This document shows, piece by piece, positions 9,205 through 19,100 of a stretch of 64,000 nt of DNA. The stretch's first letter is position 1; each line of letters opens with the position of its first letter. Under the pieces are notes generated by a model. It saw nothing but the letters and a program-made list of their open reading frames with translations, had not been told where the DNA came from and did not search any database. A program made the translations under genes and the position numbers. Origin of the DNA: Occultella aeris (lineage in GTDB: Bacteria > Actinomycetota > Actinomycetes > Actinomycetales > Beutenbergiaceae); contig NZ_CACRYJ010000058.1 in NCBI RefSeq assembly GCF_902703175.1, positions 124,001-188,000 of the forward strand. The letters are read 5' to 3'.

Positions 9205-10365
9205 TCAGGACACGGTGACGACCGGGCCGCCGGTCGCACCGCCCGGCTGGGCTTCCGCGAGCCGCATGGCCTCCTCGATCAGGGTCTCGACGATGAGCGC
9301 CTCGGGCACGGTCTTGATGACCTCGCCCTTGACGAAGATCTGGCCCTTGCCGTTCCCGGAGGCCACCCCGAGGTCGGCCTCCCTGGCCTCCCCCGGCCCG
9401 TTCACGACGCAGCCCATGACGGCCACCCGCAGGGGCACCTCCATGCCCTCCAGACCGGCGGTGACGCGCTCGGCGAGCGTGTACACGTCCACCTGGGCGC
9501 GCCCGCACGAGGGGCAGGAGACGATCTCGAGCTTGCGCTCAGCCAGGTTCAGCGACTGCAGGATCTGGATGCCGACCTTGACCTCCTCGACCGGGGGCGC
9601 GGACAGGGACACCCGGATCGTGTCGCCGATGCCCTGGCTGAGCAGGGCGCCGAACGCGGTCGCGGACTTGATCGTGCCCTGGAACGCCGGGCCGGCTTCG
9701 GTGACCCCGAGGTGCAACGGCCAGTCTCCTGCCTCCGAGAGCAGTTCGTAGGCCCGCACCATGACCACCGGGTCGTTGTGCTTGACCGAGATCTTGAAGT
9801 CGTGGAAGCCGTGCTCCTCGAACAGTGAGGCCTCCCAGACGGCCGACTCCACGAGTGCCTCGGGGGTGGCCCGGCCGTACTTCTCGAGCAGCCGTCTGTC
9901 GAGCGAGCCCGCGTTCACCCCGATCCGTAGCGAGGTGCCGGCATCGGCCGCGGCACGGGCGATCTCCTTGACCTGGTCGTCGAACTTGCGGATGTTGCCC
10001 GGGTTCACGCGCACCGCTGCGCAGCCGGCGTCGATGGCGGCGAACACGTACTTGGGCTGGAAGTGGATGTCCGCGATCACCGGGATCTGCGACTTCTTCG
10101 CGATCACGGGCAGCGCGGCCGCGTCCTCGGTGGTGGGCACGGCCACCCGGACGATGTCACACCCGGCCGCAGTGAGTTCGGCGATCTGCTGCAGGGTCGC
10201 GTTGATGTCGCTCGTCGGCGTTGTGGTCATCGACTGCACCGAGATCGGGGCGCCCCCACCGACGTCGACCGTGCCGACCCGGATCCTGCGGGTGGTTCGC
10301 CGCGGTGCCAGCACCGGCGGGGTCTCCTTGACCTCGGGCATGCCCAGACTGATCGGAACGCTCAC
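9205..10365 (-). CDS. ispG: 4-hydroxy-3-methylbut-2-enyl diphosphate synthase
   Basis: Penultimate step of the MEP isoprenoid pathway, converting MEcPP to HMBPP with a [4Fe-4S] cluster. The 386-residue protein shows the TIM-barrel half ([37 protein letters not shown]) and the C-terminal cluster domain with SCPSCGR and GCVVNGPGE, which supply the three cysteines and the conserved Glu. It lies in a minus-strand run with the site-2 protease and dxr, another MEP enzyme, the normal dxr-rseP-ispG order. Confidence 0.97.
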   Translation of the reverse strand: MSVPISLGMPEVKETPPVLAPRRTTRRIRVGTVDVGGGAPISVQSMTTTPTSDINATLQQIAELTAAGCDIVRVAVPTTEDAAALPVIAKKSQIPVIADIHFQPKYVFAAIDAGCAAVRVNPGNIRKFDDQVKEIARAAADAGTSLRIGVNAGSLDRRLLEKYGRATPEALVESAVWEASLFEEHGFHDFKISVKHNDPVVMVRAYELLSEAGDWPLHLGVTEAGPAFQGTIKSATAFGALLSQGIGDTIRVSLSAPPVEEVKVGIQILQSLNLAERKLEIVSCPSCGRAQVDVYTLAERVTAGLEGMEVPLRVAVMGCVVNGPGEAREADLGVASGNGKGQIFVKGEVIKTVPEALIVETLIEEAMRLAEAQPGGATGGPVVTVS

Positions 10366-10400
10366 GCCTCAAGTATCACACCGCGCCCGCCGCGCACGCC

Positions 10401-11753
10401 TCAGCCCAGCGTGACGGGTTTGACGATGTCGGCGAAGGCCAGCAGCAGGCTCATGCTGCCCAGCACGATGATGACCAGGTACGTGAGCGGCATCAGCTTC
10501 GCGGTGTCCGCGTGCCCCGGGTCCGGGCGTCCGAACGCCTGCGCGAGGCGGCGCCTGGCCCCCTCGAACAGGGCTCCGGCGATGTGCCCGCCGTCCAGGG
10601 GCAGCAACGGGATCATGTTGAACACGAACAGCGCCATGTTCAGCGACGCCACGAGCGAGAGCAGGTCCGCGGTGCGCTCAGCGGCTCCGTAGTCGGCCGA
10701 GTCGATCGAGGCGATCTCGCCGGCGAACCGGCCGACGCCGATCAGCCCGACCACGCCGGGGTCGCGTTCCTCGGTCCCGAACACGGCCTGGGCGATCGCG
10801 ACCAGACGCTGCGGGAGCGAGAGCACCACGTCGACCGTGCCCGTGAACACCGACCCCACGAAGGCCGGCACTGCGGACAACGGCTGCGGCACCAGCTCGT
10901 AAGCCGCCGAGATGCCCACGAACGGCACCGGCGCGAGCACCGGTTCGCCGTCGGCGTCGGTGACCACGGCGCCGTCGGCCACGACCGGTCGGTCCTCGAG
11001 GACCGGAGTCACGGTGAGCGTGACGTCCTCGCCGCCTCGGTCGACGACGACCGTCGCGGGCTCGGTGCCGCCGTCGGTGATCGAGGCGGAGATGTCCGCC
11101 CACTCGGTGACCGGCTCGCCGTTCCAGGAGACGATCCGGTCCCCTTGCTCGAAGCCGGCCATCGCCGCGGGCGACTCCACGTCGCCGGCGGCGCACTCGC
11201 GCTGCTCGGCCGCCGGCACGATGCACTCGGAGACGCTGCTGATCCGGTTGCTGGCCGTCGCGGTCCCGAACGCGGTGAGGATGATCGCGAACAGCACCGT
11301 GGAGATGATCAGGTTCACCACGGGTCCGCCGAACATCACGGCCAGCTTCTTCGGGGTGCTGAGCTGGTAGAAGACCCGGTGCCGCTGCCCGTCGGCGAGT
11401 TCCTCGCCGATCTCCTGGGCGCTGGCGGAGCGGGCGTCCTCGGCCATCGAGTCCATCAGTCCACGAAGGCCCCGACGGCGCAGCCTCGCCTCAGCGGCGG
11501 CATCCGCGCTGACCTCCTCGCGGGCGGGCGGGAACATCCCGACCATCCGCACGTACCCGCCGAGCGGCAGCATCTTGATGCCGTACTCGGTCTCGCCGCG
11601 CTTGGTGGACCAGAGCGTCTTGCCGAACCCGACGAAGTACTGGGAGACCTTGACGCCGAACAGTTTCGCGGGCACCAGGTGGCCGATCTCGTGCAGCGCG
11701 ATGGAGATGATCAGCCCCACCGCCACGAACAGCACGCCCAACCAGAAGTCCAT
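10401..11753 (-). CDS. Site-2 (RIP) zinc metalloprotease, RseP/Rip1-like
   Basis: Membrane-embedded M50 protease that cuts anti-sigma factors and other membrane proteins. The 450-residue protein has the zinc motif HEIGH at residues 21-25 in the first membrane helix. A central PDZ domain (about 190-280; FEQGDRIVSWNGEPVTEW) follows, then late helices carrying NMIPLLPLDGGHI, which provides the third zinc ligand Asp. An Ala/Arg-rich cytoplasmic insert lies at about 75-115. It is encoded between dxr and ispG as usual. In mycobacteria the orthologue (Rip1) acts on several anti-sigma factors; targets here are unknown. Confidence 0.93.
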   Translation of the reverse strand: MDFWLGVLFVAVGLIISIALHEIGHLVPAKLFGVKVSQYFVGFGKTLWSTKRGETEYGIKMLPLGGYVRMVGMFPPAREEVSADAAAEARLRRRGLRGLMDSMAEDARSASAQEIGEELADGQRHRVFYQLSTPKKLAVMFGGPVVNLIISTVLFAIILTAFGTATASNRISSVSECIVPAAEQRECAAGDVESPAAMAGFEQGDRIVSWNGEPVTEWADISASITDGGTEPATVVVDRGGEDVTLTVTPVLEDRPVVADGAVVTDADGEPVLAPVPFVGISAAYELVPQPLSAVPAFVGSVFTGTVDVVLSLPQRLVAIAQAVFGTEERDPGVVGLIGVGRFAGEIASIDSADYGAAERTADLLSLVASLNMALFVFNMIPLLPLDGGHIAGALFEGARRRLAQAFGRPDPGHADTAKLMPLTYLVIIVLGSMSLLLAFADIVKPVTLG

Positions 11754-11904
11754 TCCTACCCCAGTGCACCGGGCCCGGGACCGTCCCGGCTGCGCAGTGC
11801 CGCCTCAGCGTACGTCGCGTTGCTGAGAACGAGCCACCGATCCACCCAGGTGACCTGTGGGCAGATCGCACCACCGCCGGGCGGGGCGAGGGAGGGCTCG
11901 CGGC

Positions 11905-13089
11905 TCAGCGTCTGGCGAGCAGCTCCCCCGCCCGCGCCCGCGCCCACCGCTCCGCATCCTCGACGGCCTCGACGCTCAGGTCCGCGGCGCTGGTGCCGGC
12001 GTGCTCGTCCAACACGGCGGCGACGGTGTCCACGATGTCCAGGAACGCGATCCGGCCACCGAGGAACGCGGTCACGCACTCCTCGTTCGCGGCGTTCAGC
12101 ACACCGGGGTGGGTGGCGGACGCGGCGACCGCGGCGCGCGCGAGCGCCAGAGCCGGGAACACGCCGTCGTCCACGGGCTCGAACGTCCACGACGTGGCCA
12201 GGTCCCACCGGCACGCGGCGGCGGCACCGGGCACCCGGTCCGGCCAGCCCAGGCCGAGGGAGATCGGCAGCCGCATGTCCGGCGGAGATGCCTGCGCGAT
12301 CGTGGAACCGTCGACGAACTCGACCATGGAGTGCACCACGGACTGCGGGTGCACCACCACCACGATGTCCGCGACCGGCACGCCGAACAGCAGGTGCGCC
12401 TCGATGAGCTCGAGCCCCTTGTTGACCAGCGTCGCGGAGTTCGTGGTGACCATCGGACCCATCGCCCAGGTCGGGTGCGCGAGCGCCTGCTGCGGCGTCA
12501 CACCCGCGAGCTCGGCGCGGGTCCGGCCCCGGAACGGCCCGCCGGAGGCGGTCAGGATCAGCCGGGCGACCTCCGCCGTTGCGCCTGAGCGCAGCGCCTG
12601 CGCGATCGCCGAGTGCTCGGAGTCGACCGGCACGATCTGGTCCGGGCGCTGCTGGGCAGCGTGCACCAGGGCTCCCCCGGCCACCAGGGACTCCTTGTTC
12701 GCCAGCGCGAGTGTGGAGCCGGCGCGCAGCGCGGCCAGGGTGGGGGCGAGCCCGATCGAGCCGGTGATCGCGTTCAGGACGACGTCCGCACCGACGCCGG
12801 CGACGGCGCAGGCCGCGTCCGCACCGATGAGCACCTCGGGCCGGGGCCGGGGCAGGCCGAGCCGCTGCGCGGCGTCGTCGAGGTGGTCGGCGAACGCCGC
12901 GGCGGTCCCGTCGGCCAGGGCGACGAGTTCTACTTCGAACCGGACCGCCTGCTCCGCGAGGAGCTGGCGGTGTCCGCCGCCGGCCGCGAGCGCGGTGACC
13001 CGGAACGACTCGGGTGCCGCGGCGATCACGTCGAGCGCCTGGGTCCCGACCGACCCCGTTGACCCGAGCAGCGCGACGGTGCGGGTCAT
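11905..13089 (-). CDS. dxr: 1-deoxy-D-xylulose 5-phosphate reductoisomerase
   Basis: First committed MEP pathway enzyme, making MEP from DXP with NADPH. The 394-residue protein begins [15 protein letters not shown], the NADPH-binding loop. It carries [12 protein letters not shown] and [13 protein letters not shown] (metal and substrate binding) and SGGPFRGR, and the central [21 protein letters not shown] is diagnostic. Its start codon overlaps the stop of the upstream DivIVA-repeat gene (ATGA at 13086-13089), so the two are translationally coupled. Confidence 0.97.
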   Translation of the reverse strand: MTRTVALLGSTGSVGTQALDVIAAAPESFRVTALAAGGGHRQLLAEQAVRFEVELVALADGTAAAFADHLDDAAQRLGLPRPRPEVLIGADAACAVAGVGADVVLNAITGSIGLAPTLAALRAGSTLALANKESLVAGGALVHAAQQRPDQIVPVDSEHSAIAQALRSGATAEVARLILTASGGPFRGRTRAELAGVTPQQALAHPTWAMGPMVTTNSATLVNKGLELIEAHLLFGVPVADIVVVVHPQSVVHSMVEFVDGSTIAQASPPDMRLPISLGLGWPDRVPGAAAACRWDLATSWTFEPVDDGVFPALALARAAVAASATHPGVLNAANEECVTAFLGGRIAFLDIVDTVAAVLDEHAGTSAADLSVEAVEDAERWARARAGELLARR

Positions 13090-13634
13090 TCGACGGCGAG
13101 CAGCACGTCCACGGCGCGGTCGAGGTAGGCGTCCACCGGCCCCTCGCCGTACGCACGCGAGCGCGGTGCCGAGGGGAAGGTCGCCTGGCGCAGTTCGGCC
13201 GCAGAGAGCTTGGCACCGGAGTCGAAGTAGTCCACGAGCCGGTCCAGGACCTCGTCCACCGCATCGGCGTCGTAGCCGCGGCCCCGCTCCGGCGGCGCGA
13301 ACCGCTCGCCGTCGGGCCGGACCAGGCGCGGGTAGAGCGTGGTCGCCCGTTCGGCCACCTGCTCCATCCAGGCCTCCTGGCCGTGGGTGGCGATGAAGTC
13401 CGAACGGTCTCGTTGGATGAACGCACCCTCGAGCCGGTCCAGGGCGGCGTCGACGGCCGCGGGGTTGTAACCGTGCCGGACCAGGTCGAAGGCGACCTGG
13501 CGCACGTCCGCGGCGCTCAGGGTCTCCTCGCCGCTGCCCTCGTAGGACGCCTTCGCCCTCTCGAAGAACTCATCGACCTGCTCACGGTCATACCCGCTCG
13601 ACAGACTCCCGACGGTGGAGAACAGGCCCTCCAT
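13086..13634 (-). CDS. DivIVA-domain repeat protein
   Basis: A 182-residue soluble protein built from short DivIVA-like motifs: [14 protein letters not shown] at the N-terminus, [52 protein letters not shown] and [22 protein letters not shown]. Each repeat has the form Y-x(3)-V-D-x(3)-D-R. Such actinobacterial proteins are annotated as DivIVA domain-containing, but they lack the long coiled coil of Wag31, so a polar scaffold role is not implied. ATG 13634 has AAGGATC upstream. It overlaps dxr by 4 bp. Confidence 0.8.
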   Translation of the reverse strand: MEGLFSTVGSLSSGYDREQVDEFFERAKASYEGSGEETLSAADVRQVAFDLVRHGYNPAAVDAALDRLEGAFIQRDRSDFIATHGQEAWMEQVAERATTLYPRLVRPDGERFAPPERGRGYDADAVDEVLDRLVDYFDSGAKLSAAELRQATFPSAPRSRAYGEGPVDAYLDRAVDVLLAVE

Positions 13635-13726
13635 CGACGATCCTTTCCTCGTTCCGGCGCGTACGTGCTCAGCCTATGGGGGTGGCCAGGCTGACCCGGG
13701 CCCGACCCACGGTGGTGCATCGTGGC

Positions 13727-14884
13727 TCATACCTCCGCGGCGAGCTGCCCACACGCCCCGTCGATGTCGCTCCCGCGAGTATCCCGCACCGTGGTCGGGA
13801 TCCCCGCCGAGCGCAAGCGTGCCACGAATTCGTCCTCGACGTCCTTGTCGCTCGCGGTCCAGATCGAGCCCGGCGTCGGGTTCAGCGGGATCGGGTTCAC
13901 GTGTACCCAACCCTTGCCGCGCTTGAGCAGCTCGGCGGCGAGCAGGTCCGCGCGCCACCCGTGGTCGTTCATGTCCTTGATCAGGGCGTATTCGATACTG
14001 ACCCGCCGGCCGGTCACCTCGAAGTACTCGCGAGCCGCGTCGAGCGCCTCGCCGACGGTCCAGCGGGTGTTGATCGGGATCAGCTGCGAGCGCAGTTCGT
14101 CGTCCGGGGCGTGCAGCGAGAGCGCCAGCGTGACCGGGATCCCCTCGGCCGTGAGCTTCCTCATCGCCGGCACGAGTCCCACGGTGGAGACCGTGATGTG
14201 CCGGGCGGACATGCCGAGGCCGTCCGGCGTCGGGTCGACCATCCGGCGCACGGCGTTGATCACGGTGCGGTAGTTCGCGAGCGGCTCACCCATCCCCATG
14301 AACACGATGTTCGTGAGCCGGCGCGGGCCGCCGGGCAGCTCGCCGTCGCGGCAGCTGATGGCGGCGCGGCGCACCTGCTCGATGATCTCGGCGGTGGACA
14401 GGTTGCGGGTCAGGCCCTGCTGACCGGTCGCGCAGAACGGGCAGGCCATGCCGCACCCGGCCTGGCTGGACACACAGAGTGTGGCCCGGTCGGAGTAGCC
14501 CATCAGGACCGACTCGACCTTGACGCCGTCGAACAGCGACCAGAGGGTCTTGACGGTGTCACCGCCGTCGGCCTCCAGCCGGCGCACCTCCGTGAGCAGC
14601 TCGGGCAGGAGCTGCGGGACCAGGTCCTCGCGCATCCCGGCGGGCAGATCGGTCATCGCCCCCGGGTCGCGGGTGAGGTGCCCGAAGTAGTGCGTGGAGA
14701 TCTGCTTGGCCCGGTAGGCGGGCTGGCCGAGCTCGGTGACGACGGCGGCGCGCTCCGCGGAGGTGAGGTCGGCGAGGTGCCGGGGCGGCTTGCCGCGGCG
14801 CGGCACCGCGAAGGACAGGCGCGGGCGGTCACCGGCGTCCGGGGCATGCCCGGGCAGGACCTGGGGCTGTACGGGAGTGGTCAT
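13727..14884 (-). CDS. rlmN: 23S rRNA (adenine-2503-C2) methyltransferase RlmN
   Basis: Radical-SAM enzyme that methylates A2503 of 23S rRNA and A37 of some tRNAs. The 385-residue protein has the [4Fe-4S] motif in [18 protein letters not shown], the SAM-binding segment [12 protein letters not shown], and the resolving cysteine in the C-terminal [16 protein letters not shown]. The N-terminal helical domain binds RNA. It lies downstream of cdsA in reading order, separated by the opposing aztD gene. The start region faces the Zur-like promoter of aztD with only 68-86 bp between. Confidence 0.96.
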   Translation of the reverse strand: MTTPVQPQVLPGHAPDAGDRPRLSFAVPRRGKPPRHLADLTSAERAAVVTELGQPAYRAKQISTHYFGHLTRDPGAMTDLPAGMREDLVPQLLPELLTEVRRLEADGGDTVKTLWSLFDGVKVESVLMGYSDRATLCVSSQAGCGMACPFCATGQQGLTRNLSTAEIIEQVRRAAISCRDGELPGGPRRLTNIVFMGMGEPLANYRTVINAVRRMVDPTPDGLGMSARHITVSTVGLVPAMRKLTAEGIPVTLALSLHAPDDELRSQLIPINTRWTVGEALDAAREYFEVTGRRVSIEYALIKDMNDHGWRADLLAAELLKRGKGWVHVNPIPLNPTPGSIWTASDKDVEDEFVARLRSAGIPTTVRDTRGSDIDGACGQLAAEV

Positions 14885-14933
14885 GGTGCCCCCAGTGTCC
14901 CAGACGCGCGGCCACGCCGCGCCGCCACCGGAC

Positions 14934-14968
14934 TTGACGGGAGCTAAATAGAGTGAGAATCATTCTCG
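14934..14968 (+). promoter_or_regulatory. aztD promoter with Zur-like operator
   Basis: A perfect palindrome GAGAAT-c-ATTCTC at 14955-14967 (in TGAGAATCATTCTCG) matches the actinobacterial Zur operator pattern (TGAnAATnATTnTCA). A TTGACG -35 box sits at 14934-14939, and GAGAAT at 14955-14960 could act as the -10 with a 15-bp spacer, so the operator would cover the -10. The ATG of aztD at 14971 lies about 11 bases past this -10, giving a leaderless or nearly leaderless mRNA. The Zur reading is inferred from the motif and from the gene it controls. Confidence 0.72.
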
Positions 14969-14970
14969 CT

Positions 14971-16254
14971 ATGAGACGAACACGAAGACTGGCCCCACTC
15001 GCCCTGCTCACCTCCGCCGTCGTCCTCCTCGGCGCCTGCGCCGCTCCGACGGCGACCACCGAGGACGCCGGCGGCACCGCGACCCATGACGAGCACGACC
15101 ACGACGGCGAGGAGGCGGCGCCCGAGGACGGCCGGCCAACCGAGGAGGCGGCGGGCCCGTCGCCGCGGCTGGCCGTCACCTATGACGGTGGCGTCCTGAT
15201 CGTCGACGCCCTCTCGCTCGACGTGCTCGCGGATTTCCCGGCCGAGGGCTTCATCCGGCTGAACCCCGCCGGCGACGACCGGCACCTGTTCCTGACCGTC
15301 GCCGAGGGTTTCCAACTGCTCGACACCGGCGCCTTCAGCCAGGCGCACGGTGATCATTCCCACTCCTACACGACCGATCCCCTCCTCACCGACGTCGTGA
15401 TCACGGCGGATCACCCCGGTCACGTCGTCGCCCACGCCGAGCGCACCGTGCTGTTCGCCGATGGCACCGGCGAGATCACGGTGCTGGACCCGCACGAGCT
15501 TGCGGCCGGTGCACAGGCGCCGGTGCTCGCGACCACGAGCACGCCGCAGGCCCACCACGGGGTCGCGGTGGTGCGCGCCGACGACAGTCTCCTGCACACC
15601 ATCGGCGATTCCGAGTCCCGCTCGGGCGTGGTGCTCCTGGACGCCGAGGGAGCCGAGGTCGCGCGCGCCGAGACCTGCCCCGGCGTACACGGTGAGACCG
15701 TGGCCGCCGACGAGGCGGTCGTGTTCGGCTGCGAGGACGGCGCGCTGATCGTGACCGGGTCGGAGTTCAGCCACGCGGCCGCGCCGGACGCGTACGGACG
15801 GATCGGGAACCTGGCCGGCTCGGACGCCTCCCCCGTGGTACTCGGCGACTACAAGTCCGACCCGGACGCCGACCTCGAACGGCCCACCCGGATCTCCCTG
15901 ATCGACACCCGGACGGCGCAGATCCGGCTCGTGGACCTCGGCGTGAGCTACAGCTTCCGCTCGCTCGCACGTGGCCCCGGCGGCGAGGCGCTCGTGCTGG
16001 GCACCGACGGTGCGCTGCGTATCATCGATCCCGAGGCGGGCACCGTGACCGCAGAGGTGCCGGTGACCGGCCCTTGGGCCGAGCCCGAGCAGTGGCAGGA
16101 CCCGCGCCCGACGCTGCGCGTCGAGGGCTCGTTCGCATACGTCACCGACCCGGCCACGTCGACCGTGTTCGTGGTGGACCTGCTCGGCGCCGAGGTGATC
16201 GACAGCGCCGTGCTGCCGGTGGTCCCGAACGAACTCAGCTCCGTGGCCGGCTGA
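14971..16254 (+). CDS. aztD: Zinc metallochaperone AztD-like lipoprotein
   Basis: AztD proteins are extracytoplasmic beta-propeller zinc chaperones that pass zinc to the AztC binding protein of a zinc ABC importer. The 427-residue product has a signal peptide with lipobox LLGAC (Cys23). A His/Asp-rich segment THDEHDHDGEE follows, then propeller-like repeats starting with LAVTYDGGVLIVDALSLDV, and a second His cluster HGDHSHSY of the type used by AztD for zinc. ATG 14971 is preferred over an in-frame GTG at 14953 because the latter lies upstream of the Zur-like box. No aztABC genes are in the window, so it is an orphan here. A strong hairpin follows the stop. Confidence 0.85.
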   Translation: MRRTRRLAPLALLTSAVVLLGACAAPTATTEDAGGTATHDEHDHDGEEAAPEDGRPTEEAAGPSPRLAVTYDGGVLIVDALSLDVLADFPAEGFIRLNPAGDDRHLFLTVAEGFQLLDTGAFSQAHGDHSHSYTTDPLLTDVVITADHPGHVVAHAERTVLFADGTGEITVLDPHELAAGAQAPVLATTSTPQAHHGVAVVRADDSLLHTIGDSESRSGVVLLDAEGAEVARAETCPGVHGETVAADEAVVFGCEDGALIVTGSEFSHAAAPDAYGRIGNLAGSDASPVVLGDYKSDPDADLERPTRISLIDTRTAQIRLVDLGVSYSFRSLARGPGGEALVLGTDGALRIIDPEAGTVTAEVPVTGPWAEPEQWQDPRPTLRVEGSFAYVTDPATSTVFVVDLLGAEVIDSAVLPVVPNELSSVAG

Positions 16255-16285
16255 GCCGCGGCCGCGGCGGCCCTGGCCCAGCGGC

Positions 16286-16321
16286 CCGGTCCTCGTTCGT
16301 GCACGCACGAACGGGGACCGG
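16286..16321. terminator. Bidirectional terminator hairpin between aztD and cdsA
   Basis: Arms 16286-16302 and 16305-16321 (17 nt each, 16 of 17 paired, CCGGTCCTCGTTCGTGC and its near-complement) flank a 2-nt loop. It lies between the stops of aztD (+) and cdsA (-), so it can end transcription from both sides. Confidence 0.7.
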
Positions 16322-16375
16322 CCCGGACCGGATCGTGGTGGGCGCCCGGACGGGTCGGCCCGGCGCTACGGCGAC

Positions 16376-17662
16376 TCAGGCCGGCGCGACCACGAGGAGC
16401 AGGGCGAACACGACCGGGGAGCAGATCAGGATCGAGTCCACCCGGTCCAGGATGCCGCCGTGCCCGGGCAGGATCTTGCCCATGTCCTTGACCCCGAGGT
16501 CCCGCTTGAGCATGGACTCCGACAGGTCGCCCATGGTCGCACCGGCGACGGCCACCACGCCGATGGCCAGCCCGGCCCACCACGTGGCGTCGATGGCGAA
16601 GACCGCGAAACCGACCCCGACCAGGGCGGCCAGGATCACCGACCCGGCAGCACCCTCCCAGGACTTCTTCGGGCTCACCGAGGGCGCCATCGGGTGCCTG
16701 CCGAACAGGACACCGGCGATGTATCCACCGGTGTCGTTGGCGACCACGAGCGCGACGAACATCAGGACCCGCCACTGCCCGTCGTCGGCGGACAGCATGA
16801 TCATCAGGAAGCCGGCGAGGAACGGGATGTAGGCGGCCGCGAAGATACCGGCGGTGGCATCGCGCAACGCATCGCCGCCGCCCCCGTCGAGCACCCGCCA
16901 GACGAACACGCCGCCGGCCGTGAGCAGGAAGGCGACGAGTAGTGCCTCGATGCCGGCCTGGTAGGCGGAGACGAGCATGCCGACGGTGCCGACCACGAGC
17001 GGCAGGTAGGGCAGCCGGATGTCACGGGTGCGCAACGCCCGCTCGAGCTCCCACAGCGCGATCGCACACGCGACGACGGCGAGGACGACGAAGGCCTCCT
17101 TGCGGATGAACAGGGAGGCGAGCAGCACGGCACCGAGGCCGAGACCAACCCCGATCGCAGCCGGCAGGTTCCGTCCGGCGCGTGAGGCAGGAGCAGGCTC
17201 ATCGGCGGAGACCGCGGATGCTGCGGACTGGCCGGAGCCCGCTGAGCCGACCGAGCCCGCGGATCCGACGGACGTTGCCGGGGCGTCCGTGCTCGGACCT
17301 TCGTCCGTTCTGGTGCCCGGCCGGCCGGGACCGGCGCCGCCGGGTCCGGTCGCCGGGTCCTCAGGACTGCCCGACGGCGTCGCGGCGTTGGCCGGCGAGC
17401 CGTTCGGTGAGCTCGTCGCGGGCTCCGGCGACGCAGCCGACGCGGCCGACGCCGAAGACCGGGCTCGGGCCGCGAGTGGCTCGGCGCGCCCCGTCACGGC
17501 GGCACGACCGGCCGCCGCGGCGGGCCCGACTGGTTCGGCATCGCCGGCGCTGCCGTCGAGCTCCGCCTCGAGCCGGGCGGCCCGTTCCGCGGCGCGCAGG
17601 GCGCGCCGCGAGAGCGGCACTCCGTCGCTCCCGGTGGCAGGTGGCGGACTTGGATCAACCAT
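16376..17662 (-). CDS. cdsA: Phosphatidate cytidylyltransferase (CDP-diglyceride synthase)
   Basis: Makes CDP-diacylglycerol from phosphatidic acid and CTP, the branch point of phospholipid synthesis. Of 428 residues, the first 170 or so are a hydrophilic, Pro/Ser/Ala-rich cytoplasmic extension, starting MVDPSPPPATGSDG and unusually long. The rest is a multi-pass membrane domain ending with the CDS family signature, seen as SESMLKRDLGVKDMG and LPGHGGILDRVDSIL. It begins 12 bp after frr ends, completing the usual rpsB-tsf-pyrH-frr-cdsA series. Confidence 0.95.
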   Translation of the reverse strand: MVDPSPPPATGSDGVPLSRRALRAAERAARLEAELDGSAGDAEPVGPAAAAGRAAVTGRAEPLAARARSSASAASAASPEPATSSPNGSPANAATPSGSPEDPATGPGGAGPGRPGTRTDEGPSTDAPATSVGSAGSVGSAGSGQSAASAVSADEPAPASRAGRNLPAAIGVGLGLGAVLLASLFIRKEAFVVLAVVACAIALWELERALRTRDIRLPYLPLVVGTVGMLVSAYQAGIEALLVAFLLTAGGVFVWRVLDGGGGDALRDATAGIFAAAYIPFLAGFLMIMLSADDGQWRVLMFVALVVANDTGGYIAGVLFGRHPMAPSVSPKKSWEGAAGSVILAALVGVGFAVFAIDATWWAGLAIGVVAVAGATMGDLSESMLKRDLGVKDMGKILPGHGGILDRVDSILICSPVVFALLLVVAPA

Positions 17663-17674
17663 GGCCGGGGCCGC

Positions 17675-18232
17675 TCAGACCTCGAGCAGCTCCTTCTCCT
17701 TACCGGCGAGCAGCGAGTCGACGGTGTCGGTGTGCTTCTTGGTGAGCGCGTCGAGCTCGGCCTGGGCGCGGTTCACCTCGTCCTCGCCGGCCTCGCCGTC
17801 CTTGGCGATGCGGTCGAGCTCCTCCTTGGCACGCCGACGCACGTTCCGCACCGCGACCCGCGCGTCCTCGCCCTTGGTCTTGGCGAGTTTGACGTAGTCG
17901 CGGCGGCGCTCCTCGGTGAGGGTCGGCAGGATGATCCGGATCTGGACGCCGTCGTTACTCGGGTTGACGCCAAGGTCGGACTCGCGCAGGGCCTTCTCGA
18001 TCGCCGTCATCGAGGTCTTGTCGTAGGGCGAGAGCATGACGGTGCGGGCCTCGGGAATCGTGATCGAGGCGAGTTGCTGAAGCGGGGTGGGGGCGCCGTA
18101 GTACTCGACCTCGAGCTTGTTGAACATGCCGGCGTTCGCGCGACCCGTGCGGATGTTGCCGAAGTCCTCACGCGCCACCTCGACGGCCTTGTCCATCTTC
18201 TCCTCGGCTTCGAAGAGGGTCTCGTCGATCAC
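17675..18232 (-). CDS. frr: Ribosome recycling factor
   Basis: Splits post-termination ribosomes together with EF-G. The 185 residues begin [20 protein letters not shown]. Visible family blocks are [19 protein letters not shown], the hinge region [20 protein letters not shown], and the helical C-terminus [21 protein letters not shown]. Length matches the family. The start is GTG at 18232 and overlaps the pyrH stop (GTGA), so translation is coupled. Confidence 0.97.
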   Translation of the reverse strand: MIDETLFEAEEKMDKAVEVAREDFGNIRTGRANAGMFNKLEVEYYGAPTPLQQLASITIPEARTVMLSPYDKTSMTAIEKALRESDLGVNPSNDGVQIRIILPTLTEERRRDYVKLAKTKGEDARVAVRNVRRRAKEELDRIAKDGEAGEDEVNRAQAELDALTKKHTDTVDSLLAGKEKELLEV

Positions 18233-18990
18233 GCTTGCTCCTTGCTCTGGTCGGTTCCTGCACCGGACGTCATTGATGTGCCGATCTTCTCACCTCGAAG
18301 TGCAGCGGCCACGTTACCCGGCCCTTCCATGCCGAAGATGCGCATGGAGAGCTGGTTGTCGCGGCACATCGCCAGGGCGGTGGAGTCCACGACCCGTAGG
18401 TCCTTCTGGATCGCGTCGTCGAAGGTGAGGAAGTCGAGCTTGGTGGCGGTCGGGTCCACACGGGGGTCTGCGGTGTACACACCGTCGACCCCGTTCTTGC
18501 CGACGAGGACCTCCTCGCAGTGGGTCTCCAGTGCCCGCTGGATCGCAACCGTGTCCGTTGAGAAGTACGGCATCCCGGCGCCGGCGCCGAAGATCACGGC
18601 GCGACCCTTCTCGAGGTGCCGGATCGCGCGCAGCGGGATGTAGGGCTCAGCGACCTGCCCCATCGTGATGGCGGTCTGCACGCGGGTGGTGACGTCCGCC
18701 TTCTCGAGGAAGTCCTGCAGGGCGAGGCAGTTCATCACGGTGCCGAGCATGCCCATGTAGTCGGCTCGGGCACGGTCGATGCCACGCTGCGAGAGTTCGG
18801 CACCACGGAAGAAGTTGCCACCACCGACAACGATGGCCACCTGGACGCCCTCGTGCACGGCCTCGGCGATCTCGCGGGCTATCGAGGCGACCACATCGGG
18901 ATCGAGGCCGACGCTGCCACCGCCGAACACCTCACCGGAGAGTTTGAGCAGGACCCGACGTGTGGTCGGGGCAGGGGTGAGCGCAGGCAT
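18229..18990 (-). CDS. pyrH: Uridylate kinase
   Basis: Bacterial UMP kinase of the amino-acid kinase fold, making UDP from UMP and ATP. The 253-residue protein has [19 protein letters not shown] (nucleotide loop), [13 protein letters not shown] and the [20 protein letters not shown] helix. [14 protein letters not shown] and [13 protein letters not shown] complete the active site. It sits between tsf and frr as usual; the 110-bp gap from tsf contains a terminator-like hairpin. Confidence 0.97.
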   Translation of the reverse strand: MPALTPAPTTRRVLLKLSGEVFGGGSVGLDPDVVASIAREIAEAVHEGVQVAIVVGGGNFFRGAELSQRGIDRARADYMGMLGTVMNCLALQDFLEKADVTTRVQTAITMGQVAEPYIPLRAIRHLEKGRAVIFGAGAGMPYFSTDTVAIQRALETHCEEVLVGKNGVDGVYTADPRVDPTATKLDFLTFDDAIQKDLRVVDSTALAMCRDNQLSMRIFGMEGPGNVAAALRGEKIGTSMTSGAGTDQSKEQA

Positions 18991-19048
18991 CGGCGAGATC
19001 CTCCTGGGTGAGAACGCTGAGTGGATGTGCTGGGGTGAGCGTATGACA

Positions 19049-19087
19049 GCGGTGGCCCCCGCCCTGGATCAGGACCGGGGCCACCGC
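19049..19087 (-). terminator. Terminator-like hairpin after tsf
   Basis: GCGGTGGCCCC (19049-19059) pairs perfectly with GGGGCCACCGC (19077-19087) across a 17-nt loop, 14 bp after the tsf stop. It would separate rpsB-tsf from pyrH-frr-cdsA. There is no U-tract, as is common in GC-rich Actinobacteria. Confidence 0.65.
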
Positions 19088-19100
19088 CGGATGTTGCTGC

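Noticed and set aside
11756-13426. 556-codon minus-strand frame overlapping dxr
   Set aside because: It is a second frame of the dxr and DivIVA-repeat region with extreme Arg content. The real dxr frame is unambiguous.
13674-13726. Terminator between the DivIVA-repeat gene and rlmN
   Set aside because: Only a 5-bp stem (CCACG/CGTGG) was found, too short for GC-rich DNA.
14944-16308. 454-codon minus-strand frame opposite aztD
   Set aside because: It is antisense to a plus-strand lipoprotein gene with a signal peptide and a promoter box; the translated product has no family signature.
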